Below are positions 33,461 through 42,363 of a stretch of 64,000 nucleotides of DNA, in pieces. The position numbers were made by a program, and so were the translations under genes. Location of the stretch: assembly GCF_036345155.1 (NCBI RefSeq), contig NZ_CP107773.1, positions 62,001-126,000 on the forward strand. The letters are read 5' to 3'. This DNA comes from Streptomyces sp. NBC_00582. GTDB lineage: Bacteria; Actinomycetota; Actinomycetes; Streptomycetales; Streptomycetaceae. The stretch's first letter is position 1. Every line of letters begins with the position of its first letter. A model generated the notes under the pieces. That model searched no databases, had not been told where the DNA came from, and saw only the letters and a list, made by a program, of their open reading frames with translations.

Positions 33461-34639
33461 ATGGCCGACGCAGGCAAGAAGACAACCGCCAACAAGACAA
33501 CTGCGAAAAAGACGACCCCCCGTCGTCCAAGCGCCAGAGCCGGAGGCGCTTTCGCCGCTCTGGCTAAGCTCTCCGACTCCGGAAAGCTCAATGAGATCAA
33601 CCACTCGGACGAGTCCGCCGGGACCTCTGACCGTCAGAACCCCGTTGCAGCAGAGGCGCCTGTCCTTGAGCGGGAGACGCCAGAGGTCGTGTCAGCGACC
33701 GCATCGGCCGAAGAGTCGCTCCCTGCTCAGCCTGCGGTCTCGGAACCGAGGTCGGAGGCTGAGGAGCCCCGTGCCACTCCTGTCGTGCCCGGGCCGAGTC
33801 CGTCCGCTGACGCTGTCGTTGATCCGGGCCAGGGGTACGAGGCAGCTCCCTATGAGGCCACGGAAGCTGTCTCATCGGCGCCTCAAGTCGTGGAGCGCGC
33901 CGTCGCCGGCGGCCTCGGCAAGGAGGCCGCTTCTCTGTCTCAAAGCCTGGCCGAGCCTGCATCGGCCAGCTCTGGAGGGCGCATTGAGACCTCAGCTGTG
34001 GTTGAGCATCAATCAGCGCCCGACGCCATGCCGACCGAGCCGCCCGTGCAGGCCTCGGCATATGGGGCTGGCCGGGAGGTCGCGCCGCGTACAGCAAGCG
34101 CTCCCGCCTTCCCAACCGGGCCTGGACTCCCCCAGGTACACCGTCCTGAGGCTCTGCCACCTGTCCTGGCCCAGAAGGTCCAGGACTTGCCTCATGCGTA
34201 TATGCATCTCGCAGCGAGCTACCGGGAAGCGAAGTCCGCGCACCCTAGGCGGCCGGCTAGGGCCAAGCGCAATGTTCGACTTCACACGGCGGTCTCCCAA
34301 GCGGTGACACGCCAGATGGTGGCCGACAAGCGCCGCCTGGGCCTTCGTGATCTCAAACCGAGTCACTACGTAGATGCGGCGCTGACGTACGGTCGGGCAG
34401 CATCTGTCGATGTCCTCATTGACCAGGCCGCCCAGTTCCGGGACAACCACCTTGGTGAGGACGACGCCTTCGGAGCGCCAAACCACTACACCATCTCCTC
34501 GGGGAACGACCAGTGGTTGGACGACATGCTCGATGAGATGGCGCTTGCGCAGGCCAACGGCCTGCACGGCTACATGATCAACGTGATCGTCCAGGCGTAC
34601 TTGAGAGAGCTGGAGCCCACCAACCTCGGGAACGATTGA
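33461..34639 (+). CDS. putative partition DNA-binding partner of ParA, 392 aa
   Basis: Second gene of the par operon. The basic N-terminus (MADAGKKTTANKTTAKKTTP) is followed by a long disordered Ala/Pro/Glu region (about 45-235) and a conserved-looking C-terminal domain of about 150 residues beginning near LPHAYMHLAASYREAKSAHP. The stretch RNVRLHTAVSQAVTRQMVAD followed by GLRDLKPSHYVDAALTYG resembles a ribbon-helix-helix or helix-turn-helix DNA-binding region. There is no classic ParB motif. Position after ParA and beside repeat arrays suggests it binds the GGGACAC repeats; this is inference. Confidence 0.65.
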   Translation: MADAGKKTTANKTTAKKTTPRRPSARAGGAFAALAKLSDSGKLNEINHSDESAGTSDRQNPVAAEAPVLERETPEVVSATASAEESLPAQPAVSEPRSEAEEPRATPVVPGPSPSADAVVDPGQGYEAAPYEATEAVSSAPQVVERAVAGGLGKEAASLSQSLAEPASASSGGRIETSAVVEHQSAPDAMPTEPPVQASAYGAGREVAPRTASAPAFPTGPGLPQVHRPEALPPVLAQKVQDLPHAYMHLAASYREAKSAHPRRPARAKRNVRLHTAVSQAVTRQMVADKRRLGLRDLKPSHYVDAALTYGRAASVDVLIDQAAQFRDNHLGEDDAFGAPNHYTISSGNDQWLDDMLDEMALAQANGLHGYMINVIVQAYLRELEPTNLGND

Positions 34640-34650
34640 CGCGCCGCAGA

Positions 34651-34701
34651 CGAGTCAGCTCCCTGATCCGCGGGCTGTAGCCACCGCAAGGAGCTGACTC
34701 G
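34651..34701 (+). terminator. hairpin, 12-bp stem, after par operon
   Basis: CGAGTCAGCTCC at 34651-34662 pairs exactly with 34690-34701 around a 27-base loop, 12 bases after the stop of the partner gene. It is followed closely by a second, tighter hairpin. Confidence 0.6.
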
Positions 34702-34713
34702 TCGTTACAAACA

Positions 34714-34745
34714 CGAGAGGCGAGCCCGATTGGGCTCGCCTCTCG
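34714..34745 (+). terminator. strong terminator, 14-bp stem
   Basis: CGAGAGGCGAGCCC pairs exactly with its complement at 34732-34745 around a 4-base loop (GATT), followed by GCATTTC. It is the strongest terminator candidate for the parA operon; together with the previous hairpin it forms a double terminator. Confidence 0.75.
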
Positions 34746-34766
34746 GCATTTCACAACCTCACAATC

Positions 34767-34808
34767 GGGGACACGGCGGGGGACACGGCGGGGGACACAG
34801 GGACACAA
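34767..34808 (+). repeat. GGGACAC direct repeats, right array
   Basis: Four units with core GGGGACACGGC, GGGGGACACGGC, GGGGGACACAGG and GGGACACAAC. They share the core and orientation with the array at 31987, so the par operon is bracketed by two candidate centromere arrays about 2.8 kb apart. Confidence 0.7.
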
Positions 34809-35290
34809 CGCAGGCGAAGCGATTCCTAAGCCGCCTGTCGTCTCACCCTCTACGCCCATAAGGGCATCCTCGGCTGCAATCACCTCTGGCGTTCACCAAC
34901 TGGCAGAGCTTCCGCACGAAACGCCAGACGCTGCGGCATCAGGCTCGAACCGTGCCAGCGAAAGTGCACGAGGGTCCCGCAAAAGCGGACGGCAATCTCC
35001 TCGCCTGGCCAGCTGACCGCCGCCTTCTGCGGCAGCTTCGTCCTGCATGCCGCACTCAACGCCGCCCGCTTATAGGCCCCTGACCTGCAACTTTTCGACA
35101 CACGCACAAAGAATCAGAAGAACGGTCGGCGTGTCCCGGTCGCGGTGTTTGCAAATTAGGCCTAGAGAAGCGTTTAGTGATGGCACGCCAGGTGCCAGAG
35201 GGTCGTATGATCCTCGTCAACGGGTGCGCGAGGGTCCATCGGTACGCGCTCCATACACAGCTGTGATCATGGTCGAACGAGGAGGATGAG
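34809..35290. other. intergenic region between par operon and HTH gene
   Basis: About 480 bases with no supported gene. The segment 35140-35180 (GTTTGCAAATTAGGCC and neighbours) is AT-richer and may hold the promoter of the HTH gene at 35291. Nothing else is recognised. Confidence 0.5.
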
Positions 35291-35806
35291 GTGCCACCAC
35301 GCCGGTCACCGGTGCGCCGCAACGGGACCATCTCCCAGCGCACGGTTTCGGAATGGTCGGGAGTAAGCGCCGGCACGCTCAAGAACCTGGCTCGCATCGA
35401 CCTAATCCCGGAGGCGAACGCGCTACGACCGCACGATGTGGTCCTCGCTCAAGTGGCCGCAGGCCTAGGCGCAACTCGTTCGACGAATCGCGATGACAAC
35501 CAGGATCCTCGGACGACCGAAGCCCTGAGGCGTGACTGGGATGCCGTGCGGAAGGTCGCTCAGTTGCTGCTCAATGCCGAGGTGGTGCCGGTGGATCCGA
35601 GGACACGCCTCGTAGCGCTGGCCGACGAGGTCGAGATCATCACCAAGGACTACGAGCTACTCAGGTACTGCGAGGACGCCGTAGAAGCGGGTGTCGCCAT
35701 TCGGGTGCTGCCCGTCGGCACCTGGTACCAGAACCTGCAGAAACGCCTCGGTGAAACAGTCACCGACATGCACGACGACGAGGAGCCAACCGTGATAGCC
35801 GCGTAG
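35291..35806 (+). CDS. small HTH protein, 171 aa
   Basis: Putative DNA-binding protein. The N-terminal part reads NGTISQRTVSEWSGVSAGTL then KNLARIDLIPEA, a helix-turn-helix pattern (about residues 11-45) with MerR-like spacing. The C-terminal part (about 75-171) is a mixed alpha/beta domain (AQLLLNAEVVPVDPRTRLVA, LLRYCEDAVEAGVAIRVLPV) of unknown fold, possibly sensing or protein interaction. The GTG start is preceded by GGAGGATGAG. It lies between the par operon and the large winged-helix genes, and may regulate plasmid maintenance functions. Confidence 0.7.
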   Translation: MPPRRSPVRRNGTISQRTVSEWSGVSAGTLKNLARIDLIPEANALRPHDVVLAQVAAGLGATRSTNRDDNQDPRTTEALRRDWDAVRKVAQLLLNAEVVPVDPRTRLVALADEVEIITKDYELLRYCEDAVEAGVAIRVLPVGTWYQNLQKRLGETVTDMHDDEEPTVIAA

Positions 35807-35828
35807 GCGATGCACCGCAAATAGGAAA

Positions 35829-35860
35829 CGGCACCCGACTGCCGCAAACAGTGGGTGCCG
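35829..35860 (+). terminator. hairpin after HTH gene
   Basis: CGGCACCC pairs with GGGTGCCG, with an inner ACTG/CAGT pairing across a one-base bulge, 23 bases after the HTH gene stop. It is a good terminator candidate without a U-run. Confidence 0.6.
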
Positions 35861-36417
35861 CCCCGAACAGGCTCATAGCCTCTTCTCGCCACCTTCGAGG
35901 CTACCAGCCTGCCAGCCGAGGCGTCTCCACACCGAGATGCCTCGGCTACATGTGTCTTACCTCTCACGAGACCGAAACCTGGTAGCCATGCACCCCGCTC
36001 GCGCGGGGACCAGCCCTCCTCTAGCAGGAATTTCACATCACCTCAGCCCCGAGGGCTCATCCTCCGCATCCACACATTCAGGTGTCCTGCAGACGGCCCA
36101 AAAGCCTCACCCAGCCGCTCTGCAGCTCGACCCTGCACAGGCGCCGTTTGACGCATCACGCGTCCACTACCGCTCCTTCAGAGCCTTGCCCCGTGGGCCA
36201 CCTGGTCTGAGCGCTCACTAGCTCCCGCCGGTCCACAGTCCGGGCCTCTAGCGCTCTCCATGAAGGTGGTGGTCCCCACTCCCATTCACAACTCAATGTC
36301 CCTCAACGCGTCTGGCTGAGCCCCCCGAATCTGCCAGTTCGTGATGAGGGTTTGCCTCAAATCCTCTTCCTCGCCCGGGAGTACACCATCGCCGCCCATG
36401 ACGAGGCTGGGTCAGTT
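35861..36417. other. intergenic region upstream of winged-helix operon
   Basis: About 560 bases with scattered short open frames lacking start signals. It presumably contains the promoter for the two-gene operon beginning near 36418. No repeat array or RNA gene is recognised. Confidence 0.45.
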
Positions 36418-39060
36418 ATGCCTGAAACAGGTATGTCAATTCAGCCTAAATCTGAACAAACAATCCCAGCTCAGCCATCAACTCGCCACTCGGCTCCAAC
36501 CCTCCCGCCGCCACATGGTCATCAGCAAACCCAGGGGCACAACAGCACCGCCCTCAGGCGCACTAGCCCGTTGAGTCTCGGACGCGCCATGCGGCCTCGG
36601 TTGTACGCCGCAGTACGGGCGCTGATCGCCGACGAGCGGCTGAGGGGTCTCACGCACACGCAGGTCCTGGCCGCGCTGGTTCTGATGGCGAAGTCGAATT
36701 ACCGCACCGGTGAGGTGCGGACGACGGCCCGGGAGCTGGGTCGGTGGCTGGGGGTCACGGAGTCGAGCGTCGACCACGATGTCTTTCCTGCCCTGGTGGC
36801 GGCGAAGGCGGTGGAGACGGAGGTTGTCACTGCTGCGAGCGGCCGGGTCGAGGGCGTGGTGTGCCGTGTGGTCCCGCTGCGGGAGGCGCGCGGTTCGTAC
36901 GGCGCTCCGCTGGCGCTGACGAAGCGGGAGTTCGCGGTCTTGTTGCGCCTGTTCGAGGCTTTGTTCGCTCCGGGCTGGGCGAACAGCGACACAGAGCCGG
37001 GTCTGCTGGCGGAACGGCAGGAGAAGGGCGCGGCCACGGATCGTCTGGCGTTGCTGCTGCTGGTGCTGCAGTGCCGCGAGGACGGCTCGGTTCCTCTGGT
37101 CGGCGGGACGGTCGCTCCTGGGCGGGGGCGGGCTGCGGCGACTGTGGCGAAGTTGTTGGGGTGTTCGGTCTCTGGGGCGAGCAAGGTCTTGGGCCGGCTG
37201 CGGCAGTGGCGTGTCGTCGAGACGCCGGTACGTCCGGCGCGCTCCGGCACGCGGGGCAAGCAGCTTCTGGTGGTTCCGGCCGTCGCGGCGGTATCGGCCA
37301 AGCGGAAGGGCTCCACGTCGATCCTGACGGACCCGCTATCGGCTCGGGACGTACCGCAGGCGACACCGGCTGCCGGGTGCGCCGGGTGCGCCGGCACTGA
37401 CGCGGGGGAGGGGGGCGAGGGGCCGCTGCTGGAGGGCGAAGGGTGGCGTCAGGAGTCGTTCGAGGACCTGCTGGGGGAGCGCCCCGATACTGCACTCGGA
37501 GATCTTGAAGCTGCCGGGGACGACGAAAGCCCAGTTCAGCACCGTGTTCACGAGGGTCCAGACGGTGTCGGGCCCGAGTTTTCGGGGCTCCCTGCTGCCA
37601 CGTCCCTACACGCTGATCACGCTGGGGTGGCTGGCGTTGGTGATGAGGGTGCGGGTGATTGTGGGTTTTCCGGCTCTGCCGTCGGGGGCGGGGGTGATCT
37701 GCCGGGGCGCGTGCGTGTACGCGAGGAGGTCGCGGGTCCGTCGACGCCTTCGGCCGGTGGGGCCGAGGGTGGCCCGCTGCGCGGGGAACAGCGTGAGCAG
37801 CTCCGGTCCGGTGGCGAGAAGGCCGGTGCCCGGCAGCTGGTGTTCGGTGGTCGGGCCTTGGTGCCGTTGGACCTGGGTGAGGCACTGGCGCCGGTAGCGG
37901 CGTTGTGGGCGGGGATCGGCCGGGCCAGTACCCGCACGTGGCTGGCGGGTCGCGTGCGGGGCGAGGTCGGGCGGCTGCGGGGGCTGGTGGATCCTCAGCT
38001 GGCTCAGCAGGTGCTGGCCGAGAGGCTGGAGCGCCGGCTGCGGGACCAGGCGCCCCGGTCGGTGGGGGACTTGGTGGCGTGGCTGCTCAAGCGCGGTCTG
38101 GCTCAGCGGCCCGGCTGCTGGTCGACGCTGTGTGACGAGGGCATCCGCCTGGACACAAGGGGGGCGTGCGAGAGCTGTCAGGTGCTGGTCGGGGACAGGC
38201 GCGGGCTGCGGCGGGCGGTGGCGGACCAGGTCCTGGAGGAGCGCCTGTCGGGCCAGCTGGCCTTGCCGCAGCAGGAGTTGGGCCGGGAAGTCGAGCGGCG
38301 GCTGCAGGAGGCCGTGCGCGAGGAGATGGCCCGTAAGGCCGCGGCGCGTGAGCGGGCGGTGGCCGAGCAGGCCGGCCGGGAGGCGTCGTACGAGATCAAG
38401 CGGCAGGTGTTCGCCCAGGCGCAGTGGGAGCGGGCGGCGGCGCCGTGTGCGGACTGCGGGGTGCCGGAGGCATCGGGGTTGTGCCTGCCGTGTACGGAGC
38501 GGCGTGGGATCGAGGCGGCGGTGCGGGACGCGGTCGTGTTCGCCCTGGTGCTGCGGTTCGACCCGGACGACGCACCCGGGACACGGGCGTTGTGGCAGGA
38601 CTGCGAGCGGGCGACGCGGGCCGTGCTGGAGGAAAGGCTGGTTCAGCTGCGGGAACAGGGCGTCAACGAGGCGTCGCTGTCGTGGAGCGGGCGCCGGTTG
38701 ATGGAGGAGTTGCGGGACCGGCGGCAGCAGGCGGCGCTTGTGCGGCTCGGGCAGCAGGAGGAAGCCGAACAGGCCGCCCGGATGGCGGCCGCGGCACTGC
38801 GGCGCAAGCAGCTCCAGCCAGGCTCGGCCGCCTCCCGCGACGCCGTACGGGCGGCGGAGGAGGCGGCTCGCGGCCGCGTTGCGCAGCGGTGGCTGGGCGA
38901 GCTGATCGCCGAGCTGCGCACCCTGGTCTCCCTCGGCCCCGCCCCGGCTCAAGGCACCGACTGGGCCTGCGCGTTGCCCGAACTGGCGGCCCAGCGGCTG
39001 CCCGGCGACGACCGGGCCGAGCAGGCCGTCGGCTCGACGCGGGAGCGGGTGAGCGCATGA
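36418..39060 (+). CDS. large winged-helix protein, plasmid replication/maintenance type, about 880 aa
   Basis: Protein of a kind common on actinomycete plasmids and chromosome arms. A winged-helix domain (GLTHTQVLAALVLMAKSNYR, TTARELGRWLGVTESSVDHD; about residues 75-145) is followed by a second HTH (VAKLLGCSVSGASKVLGRLR, about 240-265), an acidic Gly-rich linker and a long basic helical C-terminal half. Cysteine pairs are visible: CESCQ and CADCG...CLPC, which can make a zinc site. The start is uncertain (in-frame ATGs at 36418, 36433 and 36589; no clear ribosome site). The stop overlaps the next start. A replication-initiator role is inference. Confidence 0.65.
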   Translation: MPETGMSIQPKSEQTIPAQPSTRHSAPTLPPPHGHQQTQGHNSTALRRTSPLSLGRAMRPRLYAAVRALIADERLRGLTHTQVLAALVLMAKSNYRTGEVRTTARELGRWLGVTESSVDHDVFPALVAAKAVETEVVTAASGRVEGVVCRVVPLREARGSYGAPLALTKREFAVLLRLFEALFAPGWANSDTEPGLLAERQEKGAATDRLALLLLVLQCREDGSVPLVGGTVAPGRGRAAATVAKLLGCSVSGASKVLGRLRQWRVVETPVRPARSGTRGKQLLVVPAVAAVSAKRKGSTSILTDPLSARDVPQATPAAGCAGCAGTDAGEGGEGPLLEGEGWRQESFEDLLGERPDTALGDLEAAGDDESPVQHRVHEGPDGVGPEFSGLPAATSLHADHAGVAGVGDEGAGDCGFSGSAVGGGGDLPGRVRVREEVAGPSTPSAGGAEGGPLRGEQREQLRSGGEKAGARQLVFGGRALVPLDLGEALAPVAALWAGIGRASTRTWLAGRVRGEVGRLRGLVDPQLAQQVLAERLERRLRDQAPRSVGDLVAWLLKRGLAQRPGCWSTLCDEGIRLDTRGACESCQVLVGDRRGLRRAVADQVLEERLSGQLALPQQELGREVERRLQEAVREEMARKAAARERAVAEQAGREASYEIKRQVFAQAQWERAAAPCADCGVPEASGLCLPCTERRGIEAAVRDAVVFALVLRFDPDDAPGTRALWQDCERATRAVLEERLVQLREQGVNEASLSWSGRRLMEELRDRRQQAALVRLGQQEEAEQAARMAAAALRRKQLQPGSAASRDAVRAAEEAARGRVAQRWLGELIAELRTLVSLGPAPAQGTDWACALPELAAQRLPGDDRAEQAVGSTRERVSA

Positions 39061-40406
39061 TGTCGCCCCCCGTACGTGAGCGCACGCCCGTTCGAGCCAG
39101 CGGCCGTCGCGCGGTGCCGGTGTGGGAGCGGCGCGGGCTGTCGGAGCGGATGCGCCGGCTGCTGCTGGAGGGCGACGTCACCGGCCGCTACGGCGGCACC
39201 AACGACGCCGACACCGGCTTCCGGATCACCATGGCGCTGGCGGTGGCCTGCTCGCAGCCCCACCGGCCCTGGACACCGGCCGACTTCTACGAGGCCCTGC
39301 TCTACACCCCGACGGCGGGCGGGACCTGGGCGCGGAAGCTGCGCGAGCGCAAGGGCACGGACTACATCGAGGCGAAGCTCGCCGGGATGCTCGACAAGGC
39401 CCGCCGGCTGGTGTCGGACGGACCGGTCATCGCGTGCCGGCAGGACGCGATCGTGGCGATCGAGCAGGTGCGCCAGGTCGTCGAGGACCAGTCCTGGTCC
39501 ACGGCTGACCTCCGGAACAACGGCCTGCACCGCAGCGACCTCAAGAACCTGGTGGCGCGGCTGGGGCTGTGTGAGCGGGCCGGCGGCTTGGAGCACGGGG
39601 CATCGGTTCGGCAGCTGGCCGAGGAGATGGGCTGCGCGCGGGCGACGGTGGAGGCCAGCAACCGGCGTCTCGTCGACGGCGACTGGCTGGAGCTGGTCAA
39701 GAGCGGCTCGGGCAAGAAACACGGCTCCGTATGGCGGCTGAAGATTCCCGACCGTCTGCGCCCTCCCGCGGCGGGAGGCAGGGGTGGTGCGGGAGTAGGA
39801 CGGTCGCCAACTTCGGGGTTCCGGGGGGCAGGAACTGTCCCAACCGCGCGCACCACCGACACCCGGGCGATCGGCACGCTGATGAACCACGACGCCTTCC
39901 ACCACCATGGCCACGGCCTCTCGGGCGCCCGCCTCCTTGCCTGCCTCGACCCACTCGACGGCCATGACGCCGACACCCTGCGCGCCGCCACCGGCCTGCA
40001 CCGCAGCACGGTCCAGCGCCGCCTGAGACGCCTCGTCGACGACGGCTTGGTCGTCGAACGCGACGGCCGCTTCTACCTCGCTCCCACCCTCACCGGACCC
40101 GATGGCCTGCGCCGCGACGAGGACCTCCTGGCTGCCAGCGCCCACGAACTCGGCACCACCGGACGGGGCCTGGCCCGTCAGCAGCGCCACCGGCGCGAAC
40201 GCGCCCACTACCGGCGGTGGCTCGACGAACGCCGTGCCCGCCGCACCCGTCCGCCCCGGCTCGTCCTCGTACCCGCCGGCGTCGTCGACACCGACACCGG
40301 CGAGCTCCTCGACCAGCAATGGCGGGGCTGGGACGTCTCCGACCCCCACCACCCCACCTGGGTCAGTGCTCCCGCCGACCCGCAGGAGCTGCGCACATGC
40401 AGCTGA
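39057..40406 (+). CDS. winged-helix protein, second gene of plasmid-type operon, 449 aa
   Basis: Starts within the stop of the preceding gene (ATGA), so the two are co-translated. The N-terminal 230 residues include ITMALAVACSQPHRPWTPAD and a winged-helix near the middle (SVRQLAEEMGCARATVEASN, about 182-202). After a Gly/Arg linker a second winged helix follows (DADTLRAATGLHRSTVQRRL then RRLVDDGLVVERDGRFYLAP, about 305-345), then a basic C-terminus (RHRRERAHYRRWLDERRARR). The protein looks like a DNA-binding partner of the upstream gene product. Function in plasmid replication or copy control is plausible but not shown. Confidence 0.65.
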   Translation: MMSPPVRERTPVRASGRRAVPVWERRGLSERMRRLLLEGDVTGRYGGTNDADTGFRITMALAVACSQPHRPWTPADFYEALLYTPTAGGTWARKLRERKGTDYIEAKLAGMLDKARRLVSDGPVIACRQDAIVAIEQVRQVVEDQSWSTADLRNNGLHRSDLKNLVARLGLCERAGGLEHGASVRQLAEEMGCARATVEASNRRLVDGDWLELVKSGSGKKHGSVWRLKIPDRLRPPAAGGRGGAGVGRSPTSGFRGAGTVPTARTTDTRAIGTLMNHDAFHHHGHGLSGARLLACLDPLDGHDADTLRAATGLHRSTVQRRLRRLVDDGLVVERDGRFYLAPTLTGPDGLRRDEDLLAASAHELGTTGRGLARQQRHRRERAHYRRWLDERRARRTRPPRLVLVPAGVVDTDTGELLDQQWRGWDVSDPHHPTWVSAPADPQELRTCS

Positions 40407-40770
40407 ACGTCCCAGTGACGCTGGACGGTTGCCACGCGGACACCCGGGATCGCCGCGAATGCCGTCGACGTCAGGACGTAACAGACTGTCGCGTCGGGCA
40501 GCGCACCGCCCACCAGCAACTCGGCACCGCACAGAGGGAGGTCACCCGCATGCCCAGTTGCGAGGTCCGCGAAGGCCGGCGCATCGGCGGGAGACGTCGA
40601 AGGCGGTGCCGCGTAGCGCCTTGGCCTCCACCGTGGCAAGCCCGCATCACTCGAACGTGTGGCCTCCAGTCCGCAGATCCCACGTGGTGTTCGCCTGCCG
40701 TACCGTCACATGCCAGCCGCAGGTGCCGAAGCTGAGCCGCGGACCGGATCTGGGGAAGGACGGTGCCGGG
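40407..40770. other. intergenic region upstream of disrupted whiB gene
   Basis: About 360 bases with no supported gene; it should hold the whiB promoter. An open frame continues on the + strand but is Arg/Cys rich and without a start signal. The ribosome site GGGGAAGGA lies at 40752-40760 before the whiB GTG. Confidence 0.45.
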
Positions 40771-40842
40771 GTGGGTACGGAAACCGACTGGGGCGAGCGC
40801 GGGTTGTGCAAGGGCGCCGATCCCGATGAACTGTTCGTCGAG
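40771..40842 (+). pseudogene. wbl: whiB-like gene, 5' fragment (interrupted)
   Basis: N-terminal 24 codons of a WhiB-family iron-sulfur transcription factor: VGTETDWGERGLCKGADPDE then LFVE, including the first of the four cluster cysteines (GLCKG). The GTG at 40771 has GGGGAAGGA upstream. The reading then enters the left end of the inserted element and stops at 40882. The rest of the gene continues at 45616; joining 40842 to 45616 gives an uninterrupted 111-residue WhiB protein. Confidence 0.9.
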
Positions 40843-40855
40843 TTTTCCGAACGGC
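40843..40855 (+). repeat. left inverted end of element
   Basis: TTTTCCGAACGGC; its exact reverse complement lies at 45597-45609. It is likely the recombinase core-binding site. Confidence 0.85.
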
Positions 40856-40968
40856 CCTTGCGTCACTTGATAGTCCGTCAGTAGGACATTTCAGCACGTT
40901 ATGGACTGATTTACCGAACACCCTGGAACTCTTCCGTTACGTAGTCAACATGACGGACGGGAGCTGAC

Positions 40969-42363
40969 GTGCGAACAGGGATGGTCCTGCAGGACCTGCG
41001 GGTCCAGACGGTTCCTGCGGGCGGTGGATGGGCGTACACGATTTTGTGGCCCGACGGCTTGGTCGACGAGGAGTCGGACGGGTTCCTACGTCAGTTCGAT
41101 GGCTCGGGCACGCAGAAGACGTACGCGTACTGCCTCGTCGATCACCTGCGCTGGCGTGTTCGGGAAGGGCTGTCGACCGAGAAGGTGCGACTCCTGGACC
41201 TCCATCGCTACATGGGAGCGATCGGCGCGAAGGTGATGATGCCCCACGGGCAGCCGTGGCGGGTTCCGCCGAAGCGCCCCTGCGGGGACTCGGCGCTTCA
41301 GGTCGCCGCGGCGTGCCTGAAGGGCTTCTACCTGCACGTCTGCGCTGGTGGTGGGGTCAACGACGCGCTGGTGGCCGAGTTTGCCGGGAGGCGACTGCCG
41401 ACGAAGGCCGACCGCAGCCGGGCCTTCCTGGGGCACGTGAAGAAGTCCATGCCGGCCAACCCTCTTGGCCCGAGCCGACCCGCCAAGCGCCGTCACCCGA
41501 AGATGCTGCCCGACGGGGCTCGGCAAGGCCTGCTGGGCGCCGTGAACACGGCTCGTGACCGGATGGTGGTGACCTGGCTGTCCGACACCACGATGCGGAT
41601 CGGGGGGCTGGCGGGCCTTCACCTGTCCGATCTGCACCTGCGCGAGAATGCGGAGTGCGGGGACTGCAAGGCGCCACACGTGCACGTGTGCCATCGCAGG
41701 GGCAATCCCAACCGGGCAGCGGCGAAGATCAAGCCGGACTGGGCTGTGGTCGACGGCGTGGTGACCAAAGGGGAGATCTACCTGGTCAGCCCGGCAATGA
41801 TCAGTAGCTACTTCGTCTACATGACCACGGAGTACAGGCGGTACGCCTCCGCGCACGGCATGCTGCTGATCCAGCTGGCGGGCCCCGCCCGAGGCGAGCC
41901 GTGGACCGCGGACGCGGCGCGAAGCGTGTTGCGCCGGGCGGGGCGCCGGGCCGGCCTGCCAGGACGGATCAAGCCGCAGGCATTCCGCCACCAGTTCACC
42001 AACGACGTCATGGACGTCACCGGCGGTGACAGCATGATCGCCAAGACGGTCGGCAACTGGGCGTCGGCCCAGATGGTCGACGAGGTCTACGGGCACCCGG
42101 ACCTGCACTCCCCCGAGTTCGGCTCGGCCCTGCGGACGGTTTGGGGGAGTCCGAGTGACCACACGCCTTCCGCTTCTTCCGATCGTCGGCGTCGGATCAA
42201 CGTCGCCGACGCGCACGACCACCGACCGGCTCGAACTCCTGGAGACGCTGATCGCGGCCCCGAGATTCGATCCCGTGTTCCGCAGCGACGTGATCACGGT
42301 CGGCCCCGACCATCCAGCCTTCGGATGGCGATGCCGTGTCGCGGGATGCGAGCGGGGCCGTGA
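40969..42363 (+). CDS. tyrosine recombinase, TnpA-like, 464 aa
   Basis: Site-specific recombinase. The catalytic Arg is in SDTTMRIGGLAGLHLSDL, the Arg/His box in KPQAFRHQFTNDVMDVTG, and the nucleophilic Tyr in VDEVYGHPDL (about residue 380). The N-terminal part is a core-binding SAM-like domain. The GTG at 40969 follows GGGAGCTGAC. Beyond the catalytic Tyr the frame runs 209 bases into the next gene as Arg/Pro-rich sequence, an unusually long overlap: the functional end was probably near 42170 and the tail may be acquired by frameshift. Confidence 0.85.
   Translation: MRTGMVLQDLRVQTVPAGGGWAYTILWPDGLVDEESDGFLRQFDGSGTQKTYAYCLVDHLRWRVREGLSTEKVRLLDLHRYMGAIGAKVMMPHGQPWRVPPKRPCGDSALQVAAACLKGFYLHVCAGGGVNDALVAEFAGRRLPTKADRSRAFLGHVKKSMPANPLGPSRPAKRRHPKMLPDGARQGLLGAVNTARDRMVVTWLSDTTMRIGGLAGLHLSDLHLRENAECGDCKAPHVHVCHRRGNPNRAAAKIKPDWAVVDGVVTKGEIYLVSPAMISSYFVYMTTEYRRYASAHGMLLIQLAGPARGEPWTADAARSVLRRAGRRAGLPGRIKPQAFRHQFTNDVMDVTGGDSMIAKTVGNWASAQMVDEVYGHPDLHSPEFGSALRTVWGSPSDHTPSASSDRRRRINVADAHDHRPARTPGDADRGPEIRSRVPQRRDHGRPRPSSLRMAMPCRGMRAGP

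Noticed and set aside
40217..40735. Open frame running from the second winged-helix gene into the whiB leader
   Set aside because: Out of frame with the winged-helix gene, Arg/Cys rich, no start signal.
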